A stretch of DNA of 64,000 nt from JAJTHB01 sp033763775 (GTDB lineage: Bacteria > Pseudomonadota > Alphaproteobacteria > Rickettsiales > SXRF01). The notes beneath the pieces were generated by a model. That model was not told where the DNA came from, did no database searches, and saw nothing but the letters and a program-made list of their open reading frames with translations. Position numbers and translations under genes: made by a program. Shown piece by piece: positions 34,577-41,072 of this stretch. How positions within the stretch are numbered: position 1 is the first letter of the stretch; the number at the start of each line of letters is the position of its first letter. Location: the NCBI GenBank assembly GCA_033763775.1, contig JANRJW010000012.1:124001-188000 (forward strand), given 5' to 3'.

Positions 34577-34801
34577 ATGAGCGCAGTGAAGGAAGCAATG
34601 GAAGCGGTTTATGCGTCGCTGCACAACAACAATGAGCAGATCGACGCGCATATTGCAGCGCTGAAACAAGCCATGGTGAAGGAAGCCGTTGGCTCTGTAG
34701 AAGCCGATGTAGCGCGCCTGCCGCAAGCCAACCGTCAGGGACGCAAAATGATGCAGTCCTATTTCAAGCAGCGCGGCGTAGTGGTCACGTTTCCCAAATA
34801 A
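34577..34801 (+). CDS. Small helical protein downstream of the chemoreceptor, unknown
   Basis: 74 aa, not recognised. Mostly helical and amphipathic (EAMEAVYASLHNNNEQIDAHIAALKQAMVKEAV), ending in a basic stretch. It begins 6 bp after the chemoreceptor stop and is therefore likely co-translated. A function alongside the receptor is plausible but unproved. Confidence 0.6.
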   Translation: MSAVKEAMEAVYASLHNNNEQIDAHIAALKQAMVKEAVGSVEADVARLPQANRQGRKMMQSYFKQRGVVVTFPK

Positions 34802-34815
34802 TACAAGTGTGATTG

Positions 34816-35493
34816 CTAGGCGGCCAGGCCTTGGAACAACTTCACCCCATCAGTGCCGCCAAGCAACGCCTCAGCGTGGCGCTCGGGATGCGGCATCATA
34901 CCAAGCACGTTGCCTTTCTTGTTCACAATGCCAGCAATATTCAGCTGCGAACCGTTGGGGTTTGCTTCAGCTGTGATTGAGCCGTTTGCCTCAGCATAGC
35001 GAAACGCAATCTGGCCGTTATCTTCCAGCGCCTTCAGCGTATCACCATCAGCAAAATAATTGCCGTCATGGTGAGCAATCGGCACCGTAATCACCTGCCC
35101 TTTGGCATAGTTTCTGGTAAAGGGTGCGGTGTTGTTATCCACGCGAAGGAACACTTCGCGGCAAAGGAATTTCAGCTTCGCGTTGCGCATCAGCACGCCC
35201 GGCAGCAGGCCAGATTCGGTCAGAATCTGAAACCCATTGCACACACCGAGCACCAGAGCGCCGCGCTCCGCATGTTTCTTCACTTCACGCATAATCGGCG
35301 AATGCGCCGCCATCGCGCCAGAGCGCAGATAATCGCCGTAGGAAAAACCGCCGGGCAGCATGACAAGGTCAACCTTCGGCAGCTCGCTATCACGGTGCCA
35401 GACCATCACCGGGTTATTGCCAGTGGCAGCAAGCACCGTCTTGGCGTCGCGGTCGCAGTTCGAGGCAGGAAAAACAATCACAGCGGATTTCAT
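34816..35493 (-). CDS. purQ: Phosphoribosylformylglycinamidine synthase glutaminase subunit PurQ
   Basis: Class I glutamine amidotransferase that supplies ammonia to PurL. The 225-aa protein has the nucleophile elbow LGVCNGFQIL with the catalytic Cys, and the His-Glu pair in MPHPERHAEA. It overlaps the upstream membrane-protein gene by 4 bp, and purS and purC lie further upstream on the same strand. Confidence 0.97.
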   Translation of the reverse strand: MKSAVIVFPASNCDRDAKTVLAATGNNPVMVWHRDSELPKVDLVMLPGGFSYGDYLRSGAMAAHSPIMREVKKHAERGALVLGVCNGFQILTESGLLPGVLMRNAKLKFLCREVFLRVDNNTAPFTRNYAKGQVITVPIAHHDGNYFADGDTLKALEDNGQIAFRYAEANGSITAEANPNGSQLNIAGIVNKKGNVLGMMPHPERHAEALLGGTDGVKLFQGLAA

Positions 35494-35843
35494 GGCTCAC
35501 CCATCCATTTCATTATCAGGCTAGAAATAATAAAAATCACCAGCGTTACCTGGAACGCAGCTTTCATACAAAAAAAGTATTTATTGTCGCGAGTCACCAC
35601 CGCGCTTGATCCTTGCCATCTGCGTCGCGTGATGAAGCCATGCCGACCCATTATCGGTTGACGCATCAACACAGCCAGTAGCACAGCAATAATACGCGCC
35701 ACCATGCCTGCAGCTTCCGGGTTTCTATTTACTCGATCGTAAAATGCTGCCGTCTTCCACATGGCAATAAATAAGCCAAGAGCAAGGGTAAGGCCGAGTG
35801 AATAAGCCCAGAAACGAAAGACGATGTCGTAGGCGAAAACCAC
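35490..35843 (-). CDS. Small membrane protein inside the pur operon, unknown
   Basis: 117 aa, not recognised. It starts with GTG one base after the purS stop and overlaps the purQ start by 4 bp, so it is embedded in the operon. Hydrophobic segments lie at about residues 12-30, 46-62 and 94-112, with a basic Arg-rich loop between (RHGFITRRRW). Nothing connects it to purine synthesis except position. Confidence 0.6.
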   Translation of the reverse strand: MVFAYDIVFRFWAYSLGLTLALGLFIAMWKTAAFYDRVNRNPEAAGMVARIIAVLLAVLMRQPIMGRHGFITRRRWQGSSAVVTRDNKYFFCMKAAFQVTLVIFIISSLIMKWMGEP

Positions 35844-35844
35844 C

Positions 35845-36087
35845 TCAGTCCACCAGCTCGAACTTGTAGTTTTCGATCACCGTATTGGCGAGCAGGCCGG
35901 CGCACATTTTTTCAACGGCCGCCTGCGCTTTGGTGCGGTCGGTTTCACTCACCACCAGCTCGATATATTTGCCCTGTCGCACATCCGCTACTTCAGAAAA
36001 GCCCATGGTGTTCAGCGCACCTGCAATCGCCCGACCCTGCGGATCAAGCACGCCATTTTTCAGCGTAATGTGGATTTTTGCTTTCAT
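35845..36087 (-). CDS. purS: Phosphoribosylformylglycinamidine synthase subunit PurS
   Basis: Small subunit that bridges PurL and PurQ. The 80-aa protein starts MKAKIHITLKNGVLDPQGRAI, the conserved PurS N-terminus, and ends with VIENYKFELVD. The open frame extends 41 codons upstream, but those codons only translate a TCATCCCC repeat, so 36087 is the start. Confidence 0.95.
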   Translation of the reverse strand: MKAKIHITLKNGVLDPQGRAIAGALNTMGFSEVADVRQGKYIELVVSETDRTKAQAAVEKMCAGLLANTVIENYKFELVD

Positions 36088-36103
36088 ATTCTTCCTTTCT
36101 CTA

Positions 36104-36218
36104 GTCATCCCCGTGACAATGGGGATCGAGCTTTTTAATATGACGAAAAAAGTCTCCTGACTTTTTTCTTTTCTGGATCCCGTGCTTGCTTGTCTACTGA
36201 CAATCTCCACGGGATGAC
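36104..36218. repeat. TCATCCCG composite element, copy 2
   Basis: Outer arms GTCATCCCCGTG and CACGGGATGAC. Inside is a perfect 9-bp hairpin GAAAAAAGT-CTCCTG-ACTTTTTTC (36145-36168), then CTTTTCTGGATCCCG, then a TTGT-CTACTG-ACAA hairpin (36190-36203). It lies between purC and purS. Confidence 0.8.
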
Positions 36219-36252
36219 GGGAGCCTAAGCAGCAAGCTGCTAAGGCTTACCG

Positions 36253-37104
36253 TCACTTCTTTTTTGCCTTCTTTGTGGTTTTTTTCTTCGGCTCTTTCAC
36301 ATTCACCGAAATCACATAGCTGCCTTCCGCCTCGCCTTTCGGCAGCACGCCAAGACGGCGCGCCACTTCCTGATAGGCATCTTCAATCTGCCCCAGATCC
36401 TGGCGGAAGCGATCCTTATCCAGCTTATGGCCAGTGCTGGCATCCCACAAGCGGCAGTTATCCGGGCTGATTTCATCCGCAAGGATAATCTGCTCGCGCT
36501 CATTTTCCTGCAGGCGGCCAAACTCCAGCTTGAAATCCACCAGCCGGATACCGATGCCAAGGAACAAGCCCGAAAGAAAATCATTGATGCGAAACGCATA
36601 CATACGGATTTCATCCATCTCCTGCGGGGTGGCAAGGCCAAACGCATAGATGTGTTCTTCGGTCACAAACGGATCGCCGAGCTTGTCGTTTTTGTAGCAA
36701 TACTCAACCAGCGGATGACCGAGAGCCTTACCCTCCTGCACACCAAAACGCTTGGCAAACGAACCGGCGGCATAGTTGCGCACAATCACTTCCAGCGGCA
36801 CAATCTGCACCTGCTTGATGAGCTGCTCACGCATGTTGATGCGGCGGATGAAATGGGTTGGAATGCCGATATCGTGCAGCTTCAGCATCAGATATTCAGA
36901 AATGCGGTTATTGAGCACTCCCTTGCCGCTGATGGTTCCTTTTTTGAGATTGTTAAAAGCGGTCGCGTCATCCTTGAAATGCTGGATGAGCGTGCCCGGT
37001 TCCGGCCCTTCAAACAGCTGTTTGGCTTTACCTTCATAAATCGGGCGACGCGGTGGCATGGTGTAGATCTTTCGCTTCTGTGGTTTCATGGTGGGAGGTT
37101 TCAT
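36253..37104 (-). CDS. purC: Phosphoribosylaminoimidazole-succinocarboxamide synthase PurC
   Basis: SAICAR synthetase, which joins aspartate to CAIR in purine synthesis. The 283-aa protein has YEGKAKQLFEG near the N-terminus, KKGTISGKGVLNNRISEYLM, and the ATP and substrate loops LADEISPDNCRLWD. It is slightly longer than usual because of a basic N-terminal extension and a Lys-rich tail (KKKTTKKAKKK). Start 37104 has AAGGA at proper spacing; an internal ATG at 37059 (MPPRRPIYEG) is the alternative. Confidence 0.95.
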   Translation of the reverse strand: MKPPTMKPQKRKIYTMPPRRPIYEGKAKQLFEGPEPGTLIQHFKDDATAFNNLKKGTISGKGVLNNRISEYLMLKLHDIGIPTHFIRRINMREQLIKQVQIVPLEVIVRNYAAGSFAKRFGVQEGKALGHPLVEYCYKNDKLGDPFVTEEHIYAFGLATPQEMDEIRMYAFRINDFLSGLFLGIGIRLVDFKLEFGRLQENEREQIILADEISPDNCRLWDASTGHKLDKDRFRQDLGQIEDAYQEVARRLGVLPKGEAEGSYVISVNVKEPKKKTTKKAKKK

Positions 37105-37201
37105 GGCATCCTTGTAAAATAAACGCGCTTAATCTGCAATCTTGCAGTTGGCGCGACTTGGCTTTATATAGCCTGAATCTACCATAACACAAGGACAGCC
37201 C

Positions 37202-37528
37202 ATGACAAACCTTAAAGACCGCGAAAAAGCTCATGAAAATAAGTTTGCGCTCGATTCCGAGCTAGCCTTTAAGGCGGGTGCCCGGCGCAACAAGCTGCTG
37301 GGGCTGTGGGCGGCAGAAAAACTTGGCAAAACTGGTGCAGAAGCAGAAGCTTACGCCAAAGATGTCGTGATGGCCGATTTTGAAACAGAAGGCGATAACG
37401 ATGTCGTTTTCAAGCTGATTAAAGACTTCACCCTGCAGAATCTCCCGGTCAGCGAGCAGGAAATTCGCGCGGAAATGGCGCGTCTGCTGCCGATCGCCCA
37501 CGACCAGATTCTGGCAGATAAAAAATGA
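37202..37528 (+). CDS. DUF1476 protein: F1-ATPase inhibitor zeta subunit
   Basis: 108-aa protein of the alphaproteobacteria-specific family whose Paracoccus member blocks reverse rotation of F1-ATPase. The N-terminal LKDREKAHENKFALDSELAFKAGARRNKLLGLWAAEKLG is the family signature; the inhibitory N-terminus precedes a four-helix bundle. An AAGGA site lies upstream of ATG. It diverges from purC. This gene is a good taxonomic marker. Confidence 0.93.
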   Translation: MTNLKDREKAHENKFALDSELAFKAGARRNKLLGLWAAEKLGKTGAEAEAYAKDVVMADFETEGDNDVVFKLIKDFTLQNLPVSEQEIRAEMARLLPIAHDQILADKK

Positions 37529-37563
37529 CATATTTCATTAGCGGCTAGACCGCTTAGGAAATT

Positions 37564-37677
37564 GTCATCCCGGCAAAGGCCGGGATCTGACTTTTTTACA
37601 AGACGCAAAATATCTCCTGATATTTTGCTTTTCTGGATCCCGGAAAATTTTTCTACTGAAAAATTTTCCGGGATGAC
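37564..37677. repeat. TCATCCCG composite element, copy 3
   Basis: GTCATCCCGGC-AAA-GGCCGGGAT begins it. A perfect 9-bp hairpin GCAAAATAT-CTCCTG-ATATTTTGC (37605-37628) follows, then CTTTTCTGG. A 16-bp perfect stem around CTACTG (37637-37674), ending CGGGATGAC, closes the element. Same order of parts as the 36104 copy, with different stem sequences. Confidence 0.85.
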
Positions 37678-37691
37678 TGATAATCAATTTC

Positions 37692-38411
37692 ATGCAGCTT
37701 CGCAAAACCTCTCCGCTTCGCATGCTGGCGCCGCTACGCGCAATTAGCGGCGCGCGCTACCAGCTCCAGAAACTGACGCACGAGCCCACGCACGCGCCAG
37801 AAAAAGCCAAAGAGGAAGCAGCAAAACAGCCCGACCCGTTTCGCCACCTCTCCTTCACTTTCGCGCTGATTGCGCTTTCGGCGCGCATTGCCACCGAAAG
37901 CGGCAACCTGACACGCGACCACTACCTCGCTTTTCGCGCTGCTTTCCCGCTATCCGGCGGCATCTGCGGCAAGCTGCGAAAGCTTTTTGTGCTCGCCTGT
38001 GAAAACAGCGCCCCGGCCGAGCATTACGCACTGCAGGTGAAACATTTGTTCCCCCGCCAGATGGATTTATTCATTTCGCTGGTGGATCGGTTATTCGGGG
38101 TGGCGCTGGCGGGCGGGCACTTAAGCAAAAGTCAGGAACGCATGCTCTCGCGCATCGCCTTTATTCTGGATATCAGTGCCAGCGAATATAGCGAGATATA
38201 TGAGCGCCACATGAGCCCGCCGCCGCCGCATGAGGTGCTGGGTGTCAGCAAATATGCGGGGCGCAGCGCTCTCAAAAAACGCTACCATGCCCTGATGCGT
38301 GAGTTTCACCCCGACCTCCACGCAAGCCGCGAGACATCACCGGAGGTAGCACTGATCCTGCGGCTGAAGGCCTCAGAGATTAATGCCGCCTACCAGGCGA
38401 TGAAAGGATAG
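37692..38411 (+). CDS. TerB-like/J-domain protein (DjlA-like)
   Basis: 239 aa with a C-terminal J domain (about residues 178-239, HEVLGVSKYAGRSALKKRYHALMREFHPDLHA) containing the HPD tripeptide needed to stimulate DnaK. The central part resembles the TerB-like helical domain of DjlA proteins. There is no N-terminal transmembrane helix, unlike E. coli DjlA. It is probably a DnaK co-chaperone with unknown client. Confidence 0.82.
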   Translation: MQLRKTSPLRMLAPLRAISGARYQLQKLTHEPTHAPEKAKEEAAKQPDPFRHLSFTFALIALSARIATESGNLTRDHYLAFRAAFPLSGGICGKLRKLFVLACENSAPAEHYALQVKHLFPRQMDLFISLVDRLFGVALAGGHLSKSQERMLSRIAFILDISASEYSEIYERHMSPPPPHEVLGVSKYAGRSALKKRYHALMREFHPDLHASRETSPEVALILRLKASEINAAYQAMKG

Positions 38412-38422
38412 CGTGGATAATT

Positions 38423-38471
38423 GAGTGACTGGATGATGAAGTTCATCTAATCATCTACTCATCTGACTCTC
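38423..38471. repeat. Word-hairpin between the J-domain gene and the EamA gene
   Basis: GAGTGACTGGATGATGAA (38423-38440) faces a run of CATCTAAT, CATCTACT and CATCTGACT words (38444-38471), about 8 nt each. Weakly matched compared with the other members. Confidence 0.45.
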
Positions 38472-38486
38472 TCGTCGTTCTCGCTC

Positions 38487-39368
38487 ATGCCCCTGCTCCA
38501 CATCCTGTTTGCACTTGTTGTTGTGACCCTGTGGGGCGGGAACTTTATCGCCGCGAAATACCAGCTGTTTCATATGCCGCCATTTTTCGCAACCGGCCTT
38601 CGCTTCGCGCTGGTGGCCATGCTGCTGGTCGCGTTTGTAAAAATACCAACCAGACGGGAACTAAAGGCGATTACGGTGCTATCGGTGCTCGCCACGCTTC
38701 ATTTTTCGCTGCCTTATGTCGGCATGTCGATGGGGTTGAATATCGCCTCCACCGCGATTGTCGCGCAGATGGGCGTGCCGTTTTCCTGCCTGCTGGGCGC
38801 GATTCTGCTGGGCGACCGGCTCGGCAAATGGAGGCTTTCCGGCATGGCGATTGCGTTTTTCGGCATGAGCATTGTGCTGGGCAGCCCCAATGCGCTTGAG
38901 CATCCGCTCGCTTTCATGCTCACGCTTGCCGGCGCTTTTTTCTGGGGGCTTTCCAACATCGTGATGAAAATGGAACATGTTGAACAAGTCAATGTGATGC
39001 AGATGCTTGGCTGGATGTCGCTGCTTGCCGCGCCGCAGCTGCTGCTACTCAGCGCCGCCTTAGAACCCGGCGCATGGGGCACACTCGAAACCATGCCCCA
39101 AAGCGCGGCGCTTGGCCTGCTTTACACCGTGGTGCTTTCCACGCTGGTGGCGCATGGGCTGTGGTATTTCCTGATTAAGAACCACCCGGTGACCTACATC
39201 GCGCCCTATTCGCTGCTGGTGCCGGTGCTCGGCACATGGTTTGCCTCGCTGTTTTTTGGCGAGCAGGTAACATGGCATGTGCTGCTTGGCGGTTTGATTA
39301 CGCTCGCGGGAGTTGCTATTATCGTGATCCGCCGCCCGAAAATTGTTGCCCACGGAGAAGCCACGTGA
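38487..39368 (+). CDS. EamA/RhaT-family (DMT superfamily) transporter
   Basis: 293-aa inner-membrane exporter with ten predicted helices arranged as two EamA repeats. The first starts with VVTLWGGNFIAAKY, a typical EamA opening, and the second with GAFFWGLSNIVMKM. The C-terminus has PVLGTWFASLFFGEQVTWHVLLGGLITLAGV, also typical. The likely role is efflux of amino acids or metabolites; the substrate is not predictable. Its stop overlaps the GTG start of the amidase gene. Confidence 0.9.
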   Translation: MPLLHILFALVVVTLWGGNFIAAKYQLFHMPPFFATGLRFALVAMLLVAFVKIPTRRELKAITVLSVLATLHFSLPYVGMSMGLNIASTAIVAQMGVPFSCLLGAILLGDRLGKWRLSGMAIAFFGMSIVLGSPNALEHPLAFMLTLAGAFFWGLSNIVMKMEHVEQVNVMQMLGWMSLLAAPQLLLLSAALEPGAWGTLETMPQSAALGLLYTVVLSTLVAHGLWYFLIKNHPVTYIAPYSLLVPVLGTWFASLFFGEQVTWHVLLGGLITLAGVAIIVIRRPKIVAHGEAT

Positions 39369-40060
39369 GAATCATCCCCTGCCCCTCGCCCAATTTCAAC
39401 GACCGCGAAGGACACGAAATCGATATGCTGGTGCTGCATTACACTGGCATGAAAAATGCCGATGATGCGCGCGATAAGCTGTGCAACGCCAATCATGAGA
39501 AAAAGGTAAGCTGCCATTATCTGGTGGATGAAGATGGCACGGTCTATGCGATGGTGGATGAAGCCATGCGCGCATGGCACGCGGGCGTCAGCTATTGGCG
39601 CGGCCACACCAACATCAACCAGCGCTCGATTGGTATTGAAATTGTCAATCCCGGCCATGAATTCGGCTATCGTCCATTTCCAAAGCCGCAGATGGAAGCG
39701 GTGGCTGAGTTATGTAAAGATATTCTCTCGCGGCATAGCATTCCTCAGCGCAATGTCGTCGGCCATTCCGATGTCGCGCCGGAGCGCAAACAGGATCCGG
39801 GCGAACTGTTTGATTGGCCGTGGCTGGCGAGTCAGGGGGTTGGCCTTTGGCCACTTCCGGATGACGGATCACGGATGACGGATCACCCCATTGATTTGTC
39901 ATATGTCATCGGTCATCTGTCATCCTTTGGCTACCAAACCACCAACCTGCCCGCCACCATCACCGCCTTTCAGCGCCACTTCCGGCCTAAGCTATTGACG
40001 GGACAATGGGATCGAGAGTGCGCGCTGATACTGCACTCCTTGCTAGACTCTAAACCCTAA
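39365..40060 (+). CDS. AmpD/AmiD-like N-acetylmuramoyl-L-alanine amidase with PG-binding domain
   Basis: Zinc amidase that cleaves the MurNAc-L-Ala bond. With a GTG start at 39365, overlapping the previous stop, it has 231 aa. The Amidase_2 domain covers about residues 15-150. Zinc ligands are probably His25 (VLHYTG), His134 (GHSDVAPE) and Asp144 (KQDPGELF). Residues about 190-229 look like a peptidoglycan-binding domain. The linker, residues about 166-188, is a translated 7-nt word hairpin. No signal peptide is visible, so a cytoplasmic recycling role is likely. Confidence 0.88.
   Translation: MRIIPCPSPNFNDREGHEIDMLVLHYTGMKNADDARDKLCNANHEKKVSCHYLVDEDGTVYAMVDEAMRAWHAGVSYWRGHTNINQRSIGIEIVNPGHEFGYRPFPKPQMEAVAELCKDILSRHSIPQRNVVGHSDVAPERKQDPGELFDWPWLASQGVGLWPLPDDGSRMTDHPIDLSYVIGHLSSFGYQTTNLPATITAFQRHFRPKLLTGQWDRECALILHSLLDSKP
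39859..39925. repeat. Heptameric word-hairpin inside the amidase linker
   Basis: The left arm (39860-39886) is GATGACG, GATCACG, GATGACG and GATCACC. The right arm (39898-39925) is GTCATAT, GTCATCG, GTCATCT and GTCATCC. There are four 7-nt words on each side with a centre of about 11 bp. It is the clearest example of the family, and it is in frame. Confidence 0.85.
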
Positions 40061-40076
40061 ACTCTATACTCTACCC
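40044..40076. repeat. Heptamer run upstream of rnpB
   Basis: ACTCTAA, ACCCTAA, ACTCTAT and ACTCTAC occur in tandem across the amidase stop codon, immediately before the RNase P RNA. No opposing arm is seen, so this may be half of a word-hairpin. Confidence 0.4.
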
Positions 40077-40077
40077 A

Positions 40078-40424
40078 CACCAGACAGCCGGATAGCCGCG
40101 GGCGCAAGCTCGAGGAAAGTCCGGGCTCCACGTGGAACGGTGGCGGGTAACACCCGCCGAGAGCAATCTCAGGGACAGTGCCACAGAAAACAAACTACCT
40201 ACGCAAGTGGGAAAAGGTGAAAAGGTGTGGTAAGAGCGCACCGCGCTTCTGGTAACAGAAGTGGCAGGGAAAACCCCGCCGGGAGCAAGATCAAATAGGG
40301 GTGGTGTGCCTCCACGCACCATACCACCCGGGTAGATTGCGTGAGGTGCTTGGCGACAGGCATCCCAGATGAATGGCTATCACCCGCAAGGGTACAGAAC
40401 CCGGCTTACAGGCTGTCTGGTATT
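40078..40424 (+). ncRNA. rnpB: RNase P RNA, bacterial type A
   Basis: Catalytic RNA that matures tRNA 5' ends. Helix P1 is formed by ACCAGACAGCC (40079-40089) pairing with GGCTGTCTGGT (40411-40421). The conserved GAGGAAAGTCCGGGCTCC follows at about 40112-40129, and the 3' part has the matching ACAGAACCCGGCTTAC, which supplies the P4 strand. The length of about 345 nt is normal. An ORF on the opposite strand over this region is fortuitous. No clear terminator follows; a word-hairpin sits directly downstream. Confidence 0.96.
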
Positions 40425-40429
40425 AATTT

Positions 40430-40480
40430 GGATGAGCGTTGAGAGATGAGCGATTTGTGCTCAATCCCTAATCTCCTGAC
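40430..40480. repeat. Heptameric word-hairpin between rnpB and sixA
   Basis: GGATGAG, CGTTGAG and AGATGAG (40430-40450) face GCTCAAT, CCCTAAT and CTCCTGA (40459-40479). The right arm encodes the last five residues and stop codon of SixA. Confidence 0.6.
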
Positions 40481-40997
40481 CCAGCATCCTCGGCGACTTG
40501 AAATCAACCAGCTCGCAGCGCGCGTGTGAGAGAACCTGCCAGTCCGGCGTGTGACAGCGGAAAATAGCGCTGGCGCAGGTGGGAAATTTAATCGCCATGC
40601 GCTCGATTAATTCTTCATCGCCCTGATGCGCGAGCTTCATCGCCAGCTCATGGATGCCGGGATTGTGCGCCACCACCATAAGCTGCTGCACCGTATCGGT
40701 GGCAAGCCCTGCTATCACCGACAAAATCTCGCCGGCTGTGGCGAGGTAGAGTTTATCGCTGTAGCTGATGGGCAGTGTATCGCGATAGACCTGCTCAATG
40801 CCAAACCATGTCTCGGTGGTGCGCACGGCAGTGGAGCAGAGCGTAATATCCGGCCTAATGCCGCTGGCGCGAAGGTGGTTTCCGACAATCTGGGTGGCTT
40901 TCTGGCCTCGCGCGGTGAGGTGGCGATCGCGGTCGTCCTGACCGGGCGAGCCGGTCTCCGTCTTGGCATGGCGCAGTAAAATCAAGGTTTTAGTCAT
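40461..40997 (-). CDS. sixA: Phosphohistidine phosphatase SixA family
   Basis: 178-aa histidine phosphatase that dephosphorylates phosphohistidine proteins. The catalytic LLRHAKTE motif is at residues 7-14 and the second histidine is in VVAHNPGIHEL. The start at 40997 (MTKTLILLRH) is chosen by homology. Its C-terminal QEIRD is encoded by a repeat arm. It diverges from ppk1. Confidence 0.9.
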   Translation of the reverse strand: MTKTLILLRHAKTETGSPGQDDRDRHLTARGQKATQIVGNHLRASGIRPDITLCSTAVRTTETWFGIEQVYRDTLPISYSDKLYLATAGEILSVIAGLATDTVQQLMVVAHNPGIHELAMKLAHQGDEELIERMAIKFPTCASAIFRCHTPDWQVLSHARCELVDFKSPRMLGQEIRD

Positions 40998-41072
40998 AGT
41001 ACGCAGACTGGATAAATAACACACATCATGTTATCATATTGTTAAGATGAGTCATCTAGTAATCCTTGTGCT

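Noticed and set aside
36088..36210. 41-codon extension of PurS
   Set aside because: Translated repeat sequence; PurS homology begins at MKAKIHITLKNG.
40071..40322. 83-codon minus-strand open frame over the RNase P RNA
   Set aside because: The region is clearly rnpB by P1 pairing and conserved core; the frame is fortuitous.
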